A stretch of DNA of 64,000 bases from Pradoshia sp. D12 (GCF_008935075.1 NZ_CP044545.1:3413587-3477586), one strand, 5' to 3'; shown: positions 9,916 to 19,729, numbered from the stretch's first letter. Translations and numbers: made by a program. The notes: generated by a model not told the origin, from the letters alone.

Positions 9916-11331
9916 TTAAATGGAAATAGTTCCATTGATCAATCCAACAATCGCCATACCGGCAAATACAACAAACGCTGCTGCAATAGCCAATTCTGTT
10001 TTCGTAAATACTTGTTTAATATTCGCTTCTTTCTGTACAGCTCTGTAAATCAGGATACCTGGTGCATATAAAAGCATGGTTAATAGTAAGTATCCAATAC
10101 CGGCTGCATAAACCATCCAAACACCATATACACTTGCCACAATACCAACAATAATGTTTTTCACGCGATCTGCGGCAGTATCTTGTAAGGAATATTTCAA
10201 TTGATAGAATGCTGTAAATGCATACGGAATTAAAATAGCTGAAGATGCCAATGAAAATGCAAAGTTATAAGCTTGCTCAGATACAAGGAATGTCAATAGG
10301 AACACTTGAATCAGACCATTTGTAATCCATAAAGAATTAGACGGAGCCCCATTTTTATTAACTTTTGCAAACCATTTAGGGAATAATTTATCCTTACCTG
10401 CTAAGTAAGGAATCTCGGATGCCAGCAATGTCCAGCCCAACCAAGCACCTAGGACAGAGACTATTAATCCAAGATTGATGAATGTTGCTCCCCATGGACC
10501 TACCATTTCTTCAAACACATATGCCATAGACGGATTAGCCAAACCGGCTACTTCTGCACGATTCATTGCACCGATAGACATAATATTAATTAATACGTAA
10601 ATGATTAACGTACTAATCAAACCAATGACAGTCGCTTTACCAACATCCTTTTTGTCTTTCGCACGGCTGGATAAAACAACCGCTCCTTCAACCCCAATGA
10701 ACACCCAAAGTGTTACAAGCATAGTGCTCTTTGTTTGGGACATAACATCACTAAATTTGAAGCCAGCACCAGTTCCCCAGAAGTCGTCTAAGAAAATATC
10801 CGCATTAAAAGCAAAAATACCAATAATGATAAATAGGAAAATAGGAACTAATTTTGCAATTGTTGTTATTGTATTTACAAGTGTTGCTGAGTGAACTCCT
10901 CGTAAAACTAAAGCATGCACAGCCCATAGCAATACGCTGGCACCAATGATTGCAGCTATGTTTTGTCCACCTTCAAACATAGGGATAAAGTAACCAATGG
11001 AAGAGAACAAAAGTGTAGCGTATGCTACGTTACCTAACCATGCAGACAGCCAGTAACCCCAAGCACTGTTGAATCCCATAAATTTACCAAATCCAGCTGA
11101 AGCATAGCTGTAAACTCCACCATCAAGATCCGGTCTTTTATCATTCAAGTTTTGGAAAGATAACGCTAGCGCGACCATCCCTATACCAGTAATTGTCCAT
11201 CCTAAAATAATTGCACCGGGAGAAGCTGCACCAGCCATATCTGAAGCAAGGTTAAATGCTCCTCCTCCAATCATAGAACCTATAACAATGGCAATTAAGG
11301 CAAATAAGCCAATCTTTTTATCTTCTGCCAT
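9916..11331 (-). CDS. arcD: arginine/ornithine antiporter
   Basis: Membrane antiporter of the APC superfamily (basic amino acid/polyamine branch) that exchanges external arginine for ornithine made by ArcB. 471 residues with about 12 hydrophobic segments. The N-terminal [17 protein letters not shown] is the family substrate-binding unwound helix, and a [22 protein letters not shown] segment lies in the middle. Preceded by GAGGTG. Located between arcB and arcC, the arcABDC order of Bacillus licheniformis. Confidence 0.93.
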   Translation of the reverse strand: MAEDKKIGLFALIAIVIGSMIGGGAFNLASDMAGAASPGAIILGWTITGIGMVALALSFQNLNDKRPDLDGGVYSYASAGFGKFMGFNSAWGYWLSAWLGNVAYATLLFSSIGYFIPMFEGGQNIAAIIGASVLLWAVHALVLRGVHSATLVNTITTIAKLVPIFLFIIIGIFAFNADIFLDDFWGTGAGFKFSDVMSQTKSTMLVTLWVFIGVEGAVVLSSRAKDKKDVGKATVIGLISTLIIYVLINIMSIGAMNRAEVAGLANPSMAYVFEEMVGPWGATFINLGLIVSVLGAWLGWTLLASEIPYLAGKDKLFPKWFAKVNKNGAPSNSLWITNGLIQVFLLTFLVSEQAYNFAFSLASSAILIPYAFTAFYQLKYSLQDTAADRVKNIIVGIVASVYGVWMVYAAGIGYLLLTMLLYAPGILIYRAVQKEANIKQVFTKTELAIAAAFVVFAGMAIVGLINGTISI

Positions 11332-11401
11332 TTTTTCTTCACCTCGTTAATTTGATAATGGTAGCAGGGAATTGTGTAGAACCAATTCCCTGCTCATCTA
11401 C

Positions 11402-12412
11402 TTATTCAATATTTCCTAATGTCAATGCCATTACAGATTTGATTGTATGCATTCTGTTTTCAGCTTGATCAAATACTTTGGAATGCTTGCTGCGGAAGAC
11501 TTCATCTGTAACTTCCATTTCAGCTAATCCGTGCTCTTCATGAATCGCACGACCATAAGAAGTTTCTAAGTCATGGAATGCCGGTAAGCAGTGTAAGAAG
11601 ATCACGTTGTCATTTCCAGTCATTTTGATCATATCCATATTCACTTGATATGGAGCTAATAAAGCGATACGTTCTGCGAACTTGTCTTCTTCTCCCATTG
11701 ATACCCAAACATCTGTGTAGATAACATCAGCGCCGGATACTGCCTCTTCAACATTAGATGTGATTGTTACACGGCCTTGGGACTCTTTTGCTAATTCCTT
11801 AGCAAGTTCAACAATAGATGCTTCTGGGAATAAAGATTCCGGTGAACAGATACGTACATCCATACCAACTTTTGCACCGCCGACAAGTAAGCTGTTTGCT
11901 ACGTTGTTACGGCCATCCCCAACGTATACGAATTTAACGCCTTTTAAGTGGCCTACATTTTCTTTCACTGTTAAGAAGTCCGCTAAAGTTTGAGTTGGAT
12001 GCCATAAATCTGTAAGACCATTCCATACAGGAACTCCGGAGTGCTCAGCCAAAGATTCCACTTTTGCATGTTCAAAGCCACGGAATTCGATACCATCAAA
12101 CATACGGCCTAAAACTTTAGCAGTATCTTCAATAGATTCTTTTTTTCCAAGTTGGATATCATCTTTTCCAAGATACTCAGGATGAGCGCCTAAATCAGTA
12201 CAAGCTACCGTAAAAGCACAACGTGTACGAGTTGATGGTTTTTCAAATAATAAGGCAATATTTTTACCTTCCATATAACGGTGAGGAATGCCTTGTTTTT
12301 TCTTTTCCTTTAACTCAGCAGCAAAATCAATCATGTGTAAGAATTCTTCTTCAGTGAAATCTTTCTCAGCCAAGAAACTTCTACCTTTAAGGTCTGGTCT
12401 TGTTTTAATCAT
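11402..12412 (-). CDS. arcB: ornithine carbamoyltransferase (catabolic)
   Basis: Converts citrulline plus phosphate to ornithine and carbamoyl phosphate in the deiminase pathway. The carbamoyl-phosphate loop STRTRCAF is near residue 57, HPTQTLAD near 135, and the catalytic HCLPAFHD near 272. ATG at 12412 has GGAGGG ten bases upstream; the longer reading from 12448 runs through that Shine-Dalgarno and is rejected. 336 residues. Operon position between arcA and arcD indicates the catabolic role, although the same fold serves biosynthesis (ArgF). Confidence 0.94.
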   Translation of the reverse strand: MIKTRPDLKGRSFLAEKDFTEEEFLHMIDFAAELKEKKKQGIPHRYMEGKNIALLFEKPSTRTRCAFTVACTDLGAHPEYLGKDDIQLGKKESIEDTAKVLGRMFDGIEFRGFEHAKVESLAEHSGVPVWNGLTDLWHPTQTLADFLTVKENVGHLKGVKFVYVGDGRNNVANSLLVGGAKVGMDVRICSPESLFPEASIVELAKELAKESQGRVTITSNVEEAVSGADVIYTDVWVSMGEEDKFAERIALLAPYQVNMDMIKMTGNDNVIFLHCLPAFHDLETSYGRAIHEEHGLAEMEVTDEVFRSKHSKVFDQAENRMHTIKSVMALTLGNIE

Positions 12413-12460
12413 TTTATATACTCCCTCCAACGATAACCTTTTAATCAACTAAATCTTTTA

Positions 12461-13693
12461 TTAAATGTCTTCACGTACTAGAGGCATGCTCATGCAGCGT
12501 GGGCCCCCACGGCCACGAGACAATTCAGAGCTTTTGATTTCAATAACTTTTACACCATGTTTGCGTAAGCACTCGTTTGAGATATAGTTACGGTCATATG
12601 TAACAACTACACCAGGTGCAATCGCCAGTGTATTGGAACCATCATTCCACTGTTCACGTGGAGCTGCGATTTCATCTCCGTCACCACAAAGGATGATTTC
12701 AAGTTCAGGCAAGTTAAGCACTTCTTTTAAAGTCTCTTTAATGTCAGTACGGTGTGTGATATTTACATTAAATTCATCAGCGCCTTTTTCAAGGATGTAA
12801 ATATTCATTTTACCGCCAGGTCCCTGAATCATCGGATGCATTGTAAATTTATTGTAGTCTACCATTGTAAATACAGTATCCAGGTGCATGAATGCACGGC
12901 AGCTAGGTATTTCAATAGCTATTACTTTCTTGAATTGATTTTGTTTATTCAAGATGCTAAGCGCGAATTTTTCGATTGCTTTAGCAGATGTTCTTGCTGA
13001 AACACCGATTGCGACTACTTCTGGGCTTAATACCAGTTCATCTCCCCCCTCAATTGGGTTATGATAAGTACGGTCAAGCCATACAGGAACATCTTTACCA
13101 GCAAAACGTGGATGATGCTTGATAATATATTCCATGAACATGGACTCTCTGCGTCTTGCAGGTTCGCGCATGTTATTAATTGTTAAACCGTTTCCGATAG
13201 CTGCTGCCGGGTCCCGCGTAAAATACAGGTTTGGCATTGGATCTGTATAGAATGGATAATGGTCTTCCATCAATTCATACAAATGTGTTTTTTTGCTGAT
13301 CTCCAGTTCATTTTTGCGGATACCGGACATAATTTTGTCAACCATGTCTTCATTTGAAAATGATAATAAATACTCTTTAAGATTTTCAAATGTACCCTGT
13401 ACCTTTGCATTGCTTTCTTCAAGCATGCGGCTAACAAATTCCTCTTTCACTTCAGGATTTGTAAGAGATTCTGCAGCAAGCTTCTCAAGGTATAAAACTT
13501 CTATTCCTTGATCTCTTAGTGTATTAGCAAAATAATCGTGCTCTTCCTGAATAATCGGCAAATAAGGAATATCATCAAACAATAGTCTCTCCAGATATTC
13601 CGGAGTAAGATTTTCTACTTCTTTTCCGGGACGCTTTAACATTACAGTTTTTAAAGTGCCGATTTCAGAAGTAACATGAATTGGATTTGTCAT
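12461..13693 (-). CDS. arcA: arginine deiminase
   Basis: First pathway enzyme: arginine to citrulline plus ammonia. The catalytic Cys is in [12 protein letters not shown] at about residue 400 of 410. [14 protein letters not shown] and the [10 protein letters not shown] segment give the other pocket residues of the guanidine-modifying fold. ATG at 13693 ([12 protein letters not shown]) follows GGAGGAAAGG; the upstream in-frame start at 13714 would read through that site. First gene of the operon; the region just upstream carries Crp/Fnr-type boxes and an ARG-box-like palindrome. Confidence 0.97.
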   Translation of the reverse strand: MTNPIHVTSEIGTLKTVMLKRPGKEVENLTPEYLERLLFDDIPYLPIIQEEHDYFANTLRDQGIEVLYLEKLAAESLTNPEVKEEFVSRMLEESNAKVQGTFENLKEYLLSFSNEDMVDKIMSGIRKNELEISKKTHLYELMEDHYPFYTDPMPNLYFTRDPAAAIGNGLTINNMREPARRRESMFMEYIIKHHPRFAGKDVPVWLDRTYHNPIEGGDELVLSPEVVAIGVSARTSAKAIEKFALSILNKQNQFKKVIAIEIPSCRAFMHLDTVFTMVDYNKFTMHPMIQGPGGKMNIYILEKGADEFNVNITHRTDIKETLKEVLNLPELEIILCGDGDEIAAPREQWNDGSNTLAIAPGVVVTYDRNYISNECLRKHGVKVIEIKSSELSRGRGGPRCMSMPLVREDI

Positions 13694-13734
13694 ATTGCCT
13701 TTCCTCCTGCACACCTTATTTTTCTTACATTTTT

Positions 13735-13811
13735 AGTGTAAAGGAACGAAAAAAAGAGATTTGTGATTTTTTACACACAAAAAATGTGTAAATCCTCACA
13801 TAAATCTCTTT
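13735..13811 (-). promoter_or_regulatory. arcA control region: two Crp/Fnr-type boxes nested in a large hairpin
   Basis: Box 1 is TGTGA-N6-ACACA (13762-13777) and box 2 is TGTGT-N6-TCACA (13785-13800), centres 23 bp apart. A possible minus-strand -10, TACACT (13735-13740), would put box 1 near -41.5, the class II activator position. The whole is framed by AAAGAGATTT (13753-13762) and its complement (13802-13811), giving a long hairpin followed on the minus strand by a T-run. It can therefore also act as the argR terminator or an arcA attenuator. A Crp/Fnr gene is at 17.3 kb. Confidence 0.6.
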
Positions 13812-13827
13812 AAATAGAAAAGTTTAT

Positions 13828-13844
13828 GTATGAATATTCAATTA
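13828..13844. promoter_or_regulatory. ARG-box-like site between argR and arcA
   Basis: TATGAATATTCAATTA resembles the ArgR/AhrC half-site palindrome (TGAAT / ATTCA). It lies upstream of arcA and downstream of argR. Suggestive only; one mismatch-tolerant motif in AT-rich DNA. Confidence 0.4.
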
Positions 13845-13924
13845 ATTATTTTTAATTTCCTATTATTTCGCATAACTATGTATATTTTTTTGCATATCAT
13901 ACTTGAAATATAAAAAAATATTTC

Positions 13925-14380
13925 TTATAAATTTGCAACTGTTCTTAACCTTTCTTCCAGGGCCTCTGCTTGATGGATTGTACGGCAAATAATCATACAG
14001 GTATCATTCCCACATATAGTTGCCGCCTTCTCTTCCCACTCAAGTTCATCTAAAATTGCCCCAAATGAGTGGGCATGGCCAGGTAATACTTTTAGGATAA
14101 TAAAATATTCTATTCTTTCAATATTTAATAATGCGTCTTGCATTTTTTTACGTAGTTTCATTGTGTCATTGTACTTATGATCTCCGATAAATCCATACTT
14201 CGTCCCTCCGGTCTTAGATGGATATTTTACCAGGCTTAATTCCCGGATATCTCGAGAAATGGTGGCTTGTGTAATATGCAACCCTTGCTTAGATAATTCT
14301 TCGACCAGCTGTTCCTGAGTTTTAATTTCATTATTCTGAATTACCTGCTTAATAATAGCGAGTCTTTTTTCCTTATTCAT
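13925..14380 (-). CDS. argR: arginine repressor/activator (ArgR/AhrC family), arc-linked paralogue
   Basis: Arginine-responsive regulator: N-terminal winged helix with TQATISRDIRELSLVK (about 37-52) and C-terminal hexamerisation/arginine-binding domain. 151 residues is the family length. The arginine-binding motif, normally GDDT in AhrC and E. coli ArgR, reads GNDT at 124-127, so one of two ligand-binding acids is Asn. Lying directly upstream of the arc operon, it is more likely a catabolic arc regulator than the main biosynthetic repressor. That assignment is inference. Confidence 0.9.
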   Translation of the reverse strand: MNKEKRLAIIKQVIQNNEIKTQEQLVEELSKQGLHITQATISRDIRELSLVKYPSKTGGTKYGFIGDHKYNDTMKLRKKMQDALLNIERIEYFIILKVLPGHAHSFGAILDELEWEEKAATICGNDTCMIICRTIHQAEALEERLRTVANL

Positions 14381-14472
14381 AATAAAATACTCCTTTTACT
14401 AAGTTCTATAATTCTATTTATACTCATTTGTGCATAGATGAGCAATATATTCATACAAAAGAATATTTTGTA

Positions 14473-14500
14473 TTGACTTTCTATTCGGAATTTCTATACT
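14473..14500 (+). promoter_or_regulatory. promoter of the argS T-box transcript
   Basis: TTGACT (14473-14478), 16-bp spacer, TATACT (14495-14500), immediately upstream of the T-box leader. Confidence 0.75.
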
Positions 14501-14519
14501 ATTTGTATATAAAATAATA

Positions 14520-14758
14520 AAGATAATATTTATGATGAAGAATAGTACTTAAAATACAAATTATAGCGAGCCGGGAATGGTGAGAGCCTGGTATTAATGG
14601 TTTTAAGGAACGCCCTTCTGAAATGCTCATTCGAACAACTTTAGTAGTTTGGGCCGGACTTTTCCGTTATAAAGTTAAGGTGGTTCATTAGAACAAGCAG
14701 AGTGGTACCGCGGGTTTACAGCCCGTCTCTTAAAGATTTTTAAGAGGCGGGCTTTTTT
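14520..14758 (+). promoter_or_regulatory. T-box leader of argS (Arg CGC specifier)
   Basis: tRNA-sensing leader. The GATGAAGA/AGTA elements of stem I begin near 14533. The specifier context GAA-CGC-CC puts the arginine codon CGC at 14611-14613. The conserved T-box AGAGTGGTACCGCGG spans about 14699-14713. The terminator has arms 14721-14732 and 14741-14752 followed by seven T. Uncharged tRNA-Arg is expected to promote readthrough into argS. Confidence 0.95.
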
Positions 14759-14785
14759 TATTATATTTTACTGGAGGCTGAGGAT

Positions 14786-16471
14786 ATGGATATAAAACTA
14801 GATGTAGCTTCTCATATGAATGAAGTACTAAAAGGTGACTTAAATCTTGAAACATGCTTGTCTTTGGTCGAAACCCCAAAGAACAAAGAGCATGGAGATT
14901 TGGCATTTCCCTGTTTCACTCTCGCAAAACTGTGGAAGCAATCTCCGCAGAAAATTGCAGTAACATTAGCTGACCAACTAAAGGATGAACGTTATGAGGA
15001 TGTAAAAGCTATTGGACCGTATGTTAACTTTTTCCTCGATAAAAAGTCTATCAGTGAAAGAGTAATGAATACGATATTAACTGATCAACATCAGTACGGC
15101 ACACTTTCTCTTGGACATGGTGAAAATATCGCAATTGATATGTCTTCACCCAATATCGCCAAGCCCTTTTCGATGGGGCACCTTCGCTCCACAGTAATCG
15201 GAGCCTCTATAGCCAATATTATTAAAAAATGCGGTTATACCCCTGTTAAAATTAATCACATTGGTGATTGGGGCACTCAATTCGGAAAATTAATTGTAGC
15301 CTATAAAGCTTGGGGAAATGAAGAAAAAGTTAAAAAGAGTCCCATCAGCGAACTTTTAAAGTTATATATTATCTTTCATGAAAAAGCCGAAACAGAACTT
15401 GAGCTAGAGCAACAGGGACGTGACTGGTTCAAAAAGCTGGAAGATGGGGACGAAGAAGCCACGAAATTATGGAAATGGTTCAAAGAAGAATCCCTGAAGG
15501 AATTCGAGAAAATATATGAGCTGCTTGGCATTCAATTCGACTCTTTTAATGGGGAAGCTTTTTATAATGATAAGATGGCAGAGGTTATAGAAATAATTGA
15601 GAATAGCGGCCTGCTTGTAGAAGATCAGGGTGCCATGGTAGTCAAATTAGAGGAAGAGGGATTAACACCTTGTTTAATCAAAAAATCCGATGGTGCGACT
15701 CTTTATGTAACACGGGATTTATCAGCTGCTTTATACCGTTACCGTACCTACGACTTTGCCAAGGCTGTATATGTAGTCGGAAATGAACAATCCTTACATT
15801 TTAAACAGCTTAAAGCTGTTTTAAAGAAACTTGGATTTGACTGGGCTGACGACATTTCACATGTACCATTCGGAATGATTATGAAAGACGGCAAAAAAAT
15901 GTCGACTCGTAAAGGAAGAGTGGTCCTCCTCGAGGAAGTGCTGGCCGAATCAATCGAGCTTGCTCGTAAGAATATTGAGAATAAAAATCCTGATTTAAAT
16001 AACAAAGATGAGGTTGCAAGACAAGTAGGCGTAGGAGCTGTTATATTCAACGATTTGAAAAATGACCGTATGAATAATATTGAATTCTCGCTCGAAGACA
16101 TCCTAAAATTTGAAGGTGAAACTGGTCCCTATTTACAATATACAAATGCTCGTGCCCATTCTATTCTTAGAAAGGCCTTTACTCCTGCTAGTGCATCAGC
16201 AGGCTTGAGTGATGAATATAGCTTTGATATTGTAAAGCATTTGCTGGCATTTCCATCCGTGATTGAGCGGTCTTTCAAAAAAATGGAGCCATCCGTTATT
16301 GCTAAATACTTGATTGACTTGGCTCAATCATTTAATCGCTATTATGGACATATACGCATATTAGAGAATGACAGTGAATTGCAAAATCGCTTGGCTTTAA
16401 TAAAATCAATTACCATCGTTCTTGAAGAAGGCATGCATTTATTAGGAATGGAAGCACCGCAGGAAATGTAA
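14786..16471 (+). CDS. argS: arginyl-tRNA synthetase
   Basis: Class I aminoacyl-tRNA synthetase charging tRNA-Arg. The HIGH-like signature is in SSPNIAKPFSMGHLRST (about 120-136) and the KMSKS equivalent is GKKMSTRKGRV near residue 370. The C-terminal DALR anticodon-binding domain ends at 561 residues, normal length. ATG at 14786 has GGAGG 11 bases upstream, just after the T-box terminator. Placement between argR and arcR next to the arc operon puts tRNA charging and arginine degradation side by side. Confidence 0.97.
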   Translation: MDIKLDVASHMNEVLKGDLNLETCLSLVETPKNKEHGDLAFPCFTLAKLWKQSPQKIAVTLADQLKDERYEDVKAIGPYVNFFLDKKSISERVMNTILTDQHQYGTLSLGHGENIAIDMSSPNIAKPFSMGHLRSTVIGASIANIIKKCGYTPVKINHIGDWGTQFGKLIVAYKAWGNEEKVKKSPISELLKLYIIFHEKAETELELEQQGRDWFKKLEDGDEEATKLWKWFKEESLKEFEKIYELLGIQFDSFNGEAFYNDKMAEVIEIIENSGLLVEDQGAMVVKLEEEGLTPCLIKKSDGATLYVTRDLSAALYRYRTYDFAKAVYVVGNEQSLHFKQLKAVLKKLGFDWADDISHVPFGMIMKDGKKMSTRKGRVVLLEEVLAESIELARKNIENKNPDLNNKDEVARQVGVGAVIFNDLKNDRMNNIEFSLEDILKFEGETGPYLQYTNARAHSILRKAFTPASASAGLSDEYSFDIVKHLLAFPSVIERSFKKMEPSVIAKYLIDLAQSFNRYYGHIRILENDSELQNRLALIKSITIVLEEGMHLLGMEAPQEM

Positions 16472-16490
16472 TCCCAGCTAACCTTCAATA

Positions 16491-16537
16491 AAAAATATCG
16501 GAGAACCGCTTCTATGATACACGGTTCTCCGATATTT
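16491..16537. terminator. bidirectional terminator between argS and the convergent membrane protein gene
   Basis: Long inverted repeat (16491-16508 / 16521-16537, ATATCGG...CGATAT core, one bulged G) with A- and T-runs on the two sides. Confidence 0.85.
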
Positions 16538-16550
16538 TCTATTAAGACCA

Positions 16551-17174
16551 TTATGATTGAATTGTAAATTCAGGTACCCCTTCGAAAGCGGCTAATTCAT
16601 CAGCTGTAAATTGCACTCTAATCTCTTTTTTTTCATGAACCTGTAAATAAGCTGTTACTTGTTTTTCTTTCTTTACCGAATCGGAAACAGGAAAATGCAA
16701 CGTTACCTGCTGTGATTGATGCTCATAATTTTGCAGTATAATTTTGCATTCATACAGATTACCTTCATCCTGCTCTTCTATTGTACATTCGCTTTCCAAA
16801 TATTCTATAGCATTAGCTCCATTCTCAGCAGCATAAATATACGTTTTGGCAGAAGTACTTAATAGACTGTTAATTACAAAAGGAATAGCAAACAATAAGA
16901 CAACCAAGAATACCGGTTCAAATTTCATATATTTCTTTAAAATCTGAGGATGCTCCATAAATAGCCATTTCAAAAATAACAAGATTCCGCTGACCTGAAT
17001 GATAATGGATACAATCCAAACATAAGAGACCCCAATCTCGGCTGTAACAGGAATAGAGTACGCTTGAAACAGTTGATGGCCTATAGTTTCATCCTGACCG
17101 GGCCATTTCAGTTGTAATACTAACCCCCAAATAAATATAACTGCTCCCAGTGTATGATAGGAAGTTTTGATCAC
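16551..17174 (-). CDS. unknown membrane protein next to arcR
   Basis: Not recognised. GTG start at 17174 chosen because GGAGGGG lies seven bases upstream; the longer reading from 17237 starts before that site. The 207-residue product has hydrophobic segments near residues 10-25, 55-75 and 92-112, then a polar, probably extracytoplasmic C-terminal half with a predicted beta-rich pattern (many alternating V/T/Q) and two Cys (SECTIEEQ, YECKII). It lies 85 bp from the Crp/Fnr gene in the same direction and could be its operon partner. No catalytic motif seen. Confidence 0.65.
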   Translation of the reverse strand: MIKTSYHTLGAVIFIWGLVLQLKWPGQDETIGHQLFQAYSIPVTAEIGVSYVWIVSIIIQVSGILLFLKWLFMEHPQILKKYMKFEPVFLVVLLFAIPFVINSLLSTSAKTYIYAAENGANAIEYLESECTIEEQDEGNLYECKIILQNYEHQSQQVTLHFPVSDSVKKEKQVTAYLQVHEKKEIRVQFTADELAAFEGVPEFTIQS

Positions 17175-17259
17175 ATTACCCCTCCATCCCTTTAGTATAA
17201 TATTCCTATTATAGTAGGGAGATGGAGAGATTTTCAATTAATCAGTTCATAAATTTTCC

Positions 17260-17946
17260 TCAAATAACTTCTTCTTCAAAATATTCAGGTTTATGAATAT
17301 GAAGCATTCGATCTTTTATGGATAGAATCTGATCCTTCTTTAATTTATTTACGACCATACTTACGGTTTCTCTGGAGGTTCCGGACATAACAGAAATTTT
17401 GGTTGTTGTAATCGGACAGTTAATACGAATGACCCCTGATTCTTCTTCACCCAAATCATTCATTAAATAATCAATCGTATTCAACACTCTTACATGTGCA
17501 CTAGGGGTCATAACGTTTTTAACTCGATTTTCTTGTACCGCAAGCAACTCATTGACTTGTAGGATTACTTTTTTAAGAAGTGCAGAGTTTTTTGCCACAA
17601 TACTTTCGAATGCATCCGCTACCATATAGAAGACCCGAATATCTGTTTCTGCAACGGCACTGTGATTGTAGTCCTCATTTTTAAATAAGCCCATATAAGG
17701 AAAGACCGTGTTCTTTTTGACGTAACTTGTATATAATAAGCTACCCTGTTGATTCGATTTTTCAAGCATAACAAAGCCTTCAAGCAATATATATATCCTG
17801 AGTCTCGGATCTCCTTCAAAAAATAGATATTGACCCTTCTTATATGTTCTTTCATATATAAAAGGCTCCAGTTCTTTTATCTCTTTTTCTGATAAGCACG
17901 AAAATAGGTCAACTTGTCTTAATAATTGAATTGCTTTTGCTTTCAT
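17260..17946 (-). CDS. arcR: Crp/Fnr-family regulator (ArcR-like)
   Basis: Cyclic-nucleotide-binding-fold regulator: beta-roll domain about residues 10-125 (GQYLFFEGDPRLRIYILLEGFV), dimer helix, then a C-terminal helix-turn-helix ISVMSGTSRETVSMVVNKLKK near 178-198. No Fnr-type Cys cluster is visible, as in ArcR of B. licheniformis. ATG at 17946 has GGGTG upstream; an in-frame GTG at 17958 is the alternative. The arc operon 4 kb away has two TGTGA-type boxes, so it is the likely target. In classical arcABDCR it is the last operon gene; here argR, argS and a membrane protein gene intervene. Confidence 0.8.
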   Translation of the reverse strand: MKAKAIQLLRQVDLFSCLSEKEIKELEPFIYERTYKKGQYLFFEGDPRLRIYILLEGFVMLEKSNQQGSLLYTSYVKKNTVFPYMGLFKNEDYNHSAVAETDIRVFYMVADAFESIVAKNSALLKKVILQVNELLAVQENRVKNVMTPSAHVRVLNTIDYLMNDLGEEESGVIRINCPITTTKISVMSGTSRETVSMVVNKLKKDQILSIKDRMLHIHKPEYFEEEVI

Positions 17947-17958
17947 TCGAACACCCAC

Positions 17959-18289
17959 TTATATGTATTGTTCAGTTTACTATCAATTCTTCTATTAAAT
18001 TCAGCTTGCAAACAAAATATGTTTAGAGCTGATAACAATATAAAAATCCCTTTAAGGCAAGATTCTACTTAACCTTATTTCACTCCATTGACATTTAAAT
18101 TATTTTACAAACATACCGGATGCTGATCGATTGGACCTTATCCTTGCAGTAATATAGTATGGGAGCGAGTAACCATACGTATGATTTGAATATAGTTTCT
18201 ATTCTATTACTATCAAAATGTATAATATCTCTTCTTTAATATTATCAAAAAATTATATTAAAATAATTAAAAGTAGATAAAAAAACAAA
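17959..18289. other. intergenic stretch upstream of arcR-like gene
   Basis: AT-rich, no gene recognised. Contains a perfect 10-bp palindrome CATACGTATG near 18174. Presumably holds the regulator promoter; no convincing -35/-10 pair stood out. Confidence 0.4.
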
Positions 18290-18290
18290 A

Positions 18291-18340
18291 AAGTATGTAT
18301 TTTTAATAAATTTATTATTAAAATACATACTTTTTTTAAC
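18291..18340 (-). terminator. terminator of the PAS-GGDEF gene
   Basis: AT-rich hairpin with AAGTATGTAT (18291-18300) and its complement ATACATACTT, followed on the minus strand by a T-rich run. Confidence 0.65.
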
Positions 18341-18371
18341 TCTATACATATTTGTTTAATTGGAACGTCAT

Positions 18372-19499
18372 TTACATTCTCGCAGCACTACTTATTTTTG
18401 CCTGATTCAATTCAACATTTGCTTCTTCTATAAGAATAGAGTAATCTAAATTGTCTGTCGCTACCCGTGTAGACGCTCCCATAGATACAGTGAAATCAAT
18501 TATATTAGATGCTAATTTATTTTCATCTACAAGCTGAATAAGCCCATTTCTTAATTCGGCTTGCCTCTCTCTTATTTGTTTACCAAATAGTCCTGAAAAG
18601 ATGACAGCAAATCTGCTTCCCTCTATATGAGCTACCACTCCCTCTCCGTTCACTGCCACGCATAATTTTTTAGATACTTCCATTAATACTTGGTCACTAT
18701 AGGTAAATTCCTGATCTCTCCTATACTCCTTCGTATAATCAATTTCGATTAAATATAATGTAACAGGTGTTCCAGACTTTTTAGATTCAAGCCAAACCTC
18801 AGTTAAATAAGAATTAAAATAACGTCGATTTGGGATATTTAAAATATAATCTGTGAATGACATTTGCCGTAATTGTTCATTTTTTTCATTTAATAGTTTT
18901 ATTGAATTAAATTGGTCAGTTATCTCACTGAATACGAGTACAACTGCTTCTATATGTTTATCTGCATTTAAAACAGGATTGGCACTAACTTCGAGCCAAA
19001 TAGGCTGTTGAAATTTGAAATTTTTTATGCCTATAACTTCTTTTTCAACCGGTTTACACGTATTTAATGAAACCGATATTGGGATATCATTTTTATGCAT
19101 TAGATTTCCATTTCTGTCTACGAGTCCCCATAGGCCATCAATCAATGATACAGAAGAAGCACTTTCAGCTGCTATTCCAAGGATCTCACTCCCAACTCGA
19201 TTTATATCAATAATTTTCCCTTGGGAATCACTGATAATGATTCCATATAAAATCGAATTAATAGATTGTCCCCTCTCCATATCACCCACGTTTATTGGCT
19301 GTCTGGATATGTAATAGGATTGAAGACTAATAACAAAAATCAATAAACCAGAGAGGAGGATTGTTCCAAATTCCAAATGTTCATAATCAAATAGGATTAC
19401 TATAAAATTCAAGCCTAATAACAAGAGAAACAGAGTGAGAAATACCGGATAATATCCTATAAATAAACCCGGTAATTTTCCATATGACTTTTGTCTCAT
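18372..19499 (-). CDS. membrane PAS-GGDEF protein with degenerate GGDEF
   Basis: Signalling protein with two N-terminal membrane helices (about 15-35 and 43-62), a PAS domain (about 80-205) and a C-terminal GGDEF-fold domain starting at MSFTDYILNIPNRRYF. The active-site loop that should read GGDEF is EGSRF in the segment AHIEGSRFAVIF, and the metal-binding DxD/GD-x-x-L positions are also altered. Diguanylate cyclase activity is therefore unlikely. It may be a c-di-GMP/GTP-binding or dimerising receiver of a redox/ligand signal from PAS. 375 residues; monocistronic with its own terminator. Confidence 0.8.
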   Translation of the reverse strand: MRQKSYGKLPGLFIGYYPVFLTLFLLLLGLNFIVILFDYEHLEFGTILLSGLLIFVISLQSYYISRQPINVGDMERGQSINSILYGIIISDSQGKIIDINRVGSEILGIAAESASSVSLIDGLWGLVDRNGNLMHKNDIPISVSLNTCKPVEKEVIGIKNFKFQQPIWLEVSANPVLNADKHIEAVVLVFSEITDQFNSIKLLNEKNEQLRQMSFTDYILNIPNRRYFNSYLTEVWLESKKSGTPVTLYLIEIDYTKEYRRDQEFTYSDQVLMEVSKKLCVAVNGEGVVAHIEGSRFAVIFSGLFGKQIRERQAELRNGLIQLVDENKLASNIIDFTVSMGASTRVATDNLDYSILIEEANVELNQAKISSAARM

Positions 19500-19688
19500 T
19501 CATTCACCTTTTCTTTACATATTATTTATATAGTTCGCACTTATGTGGTTTTATATGACTATCTCTTTATTATAAAATAAAAAATAACAATAACTTCCAT
19601 GTAACATATTCTTAAACTAAATATAAAATAGTAATTTATCATTCATAAAAAACATCTATTTTGAGCCATATTAGATTGTTATTAAACA

Positions 19689-19729
19689 AAAAATACCCCC
19701 TGCCGATTTAAGATCAGCAAGAGGTATTC
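19689..19729 (-). terminator. terminator of the rodA-type gene
   Basis: Minus strand AATACCTCTTGCTGAT / ATCGGCAGGGGGTATT stem with G-U pairs, then TTTTTTG. Confidence 0.8.
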
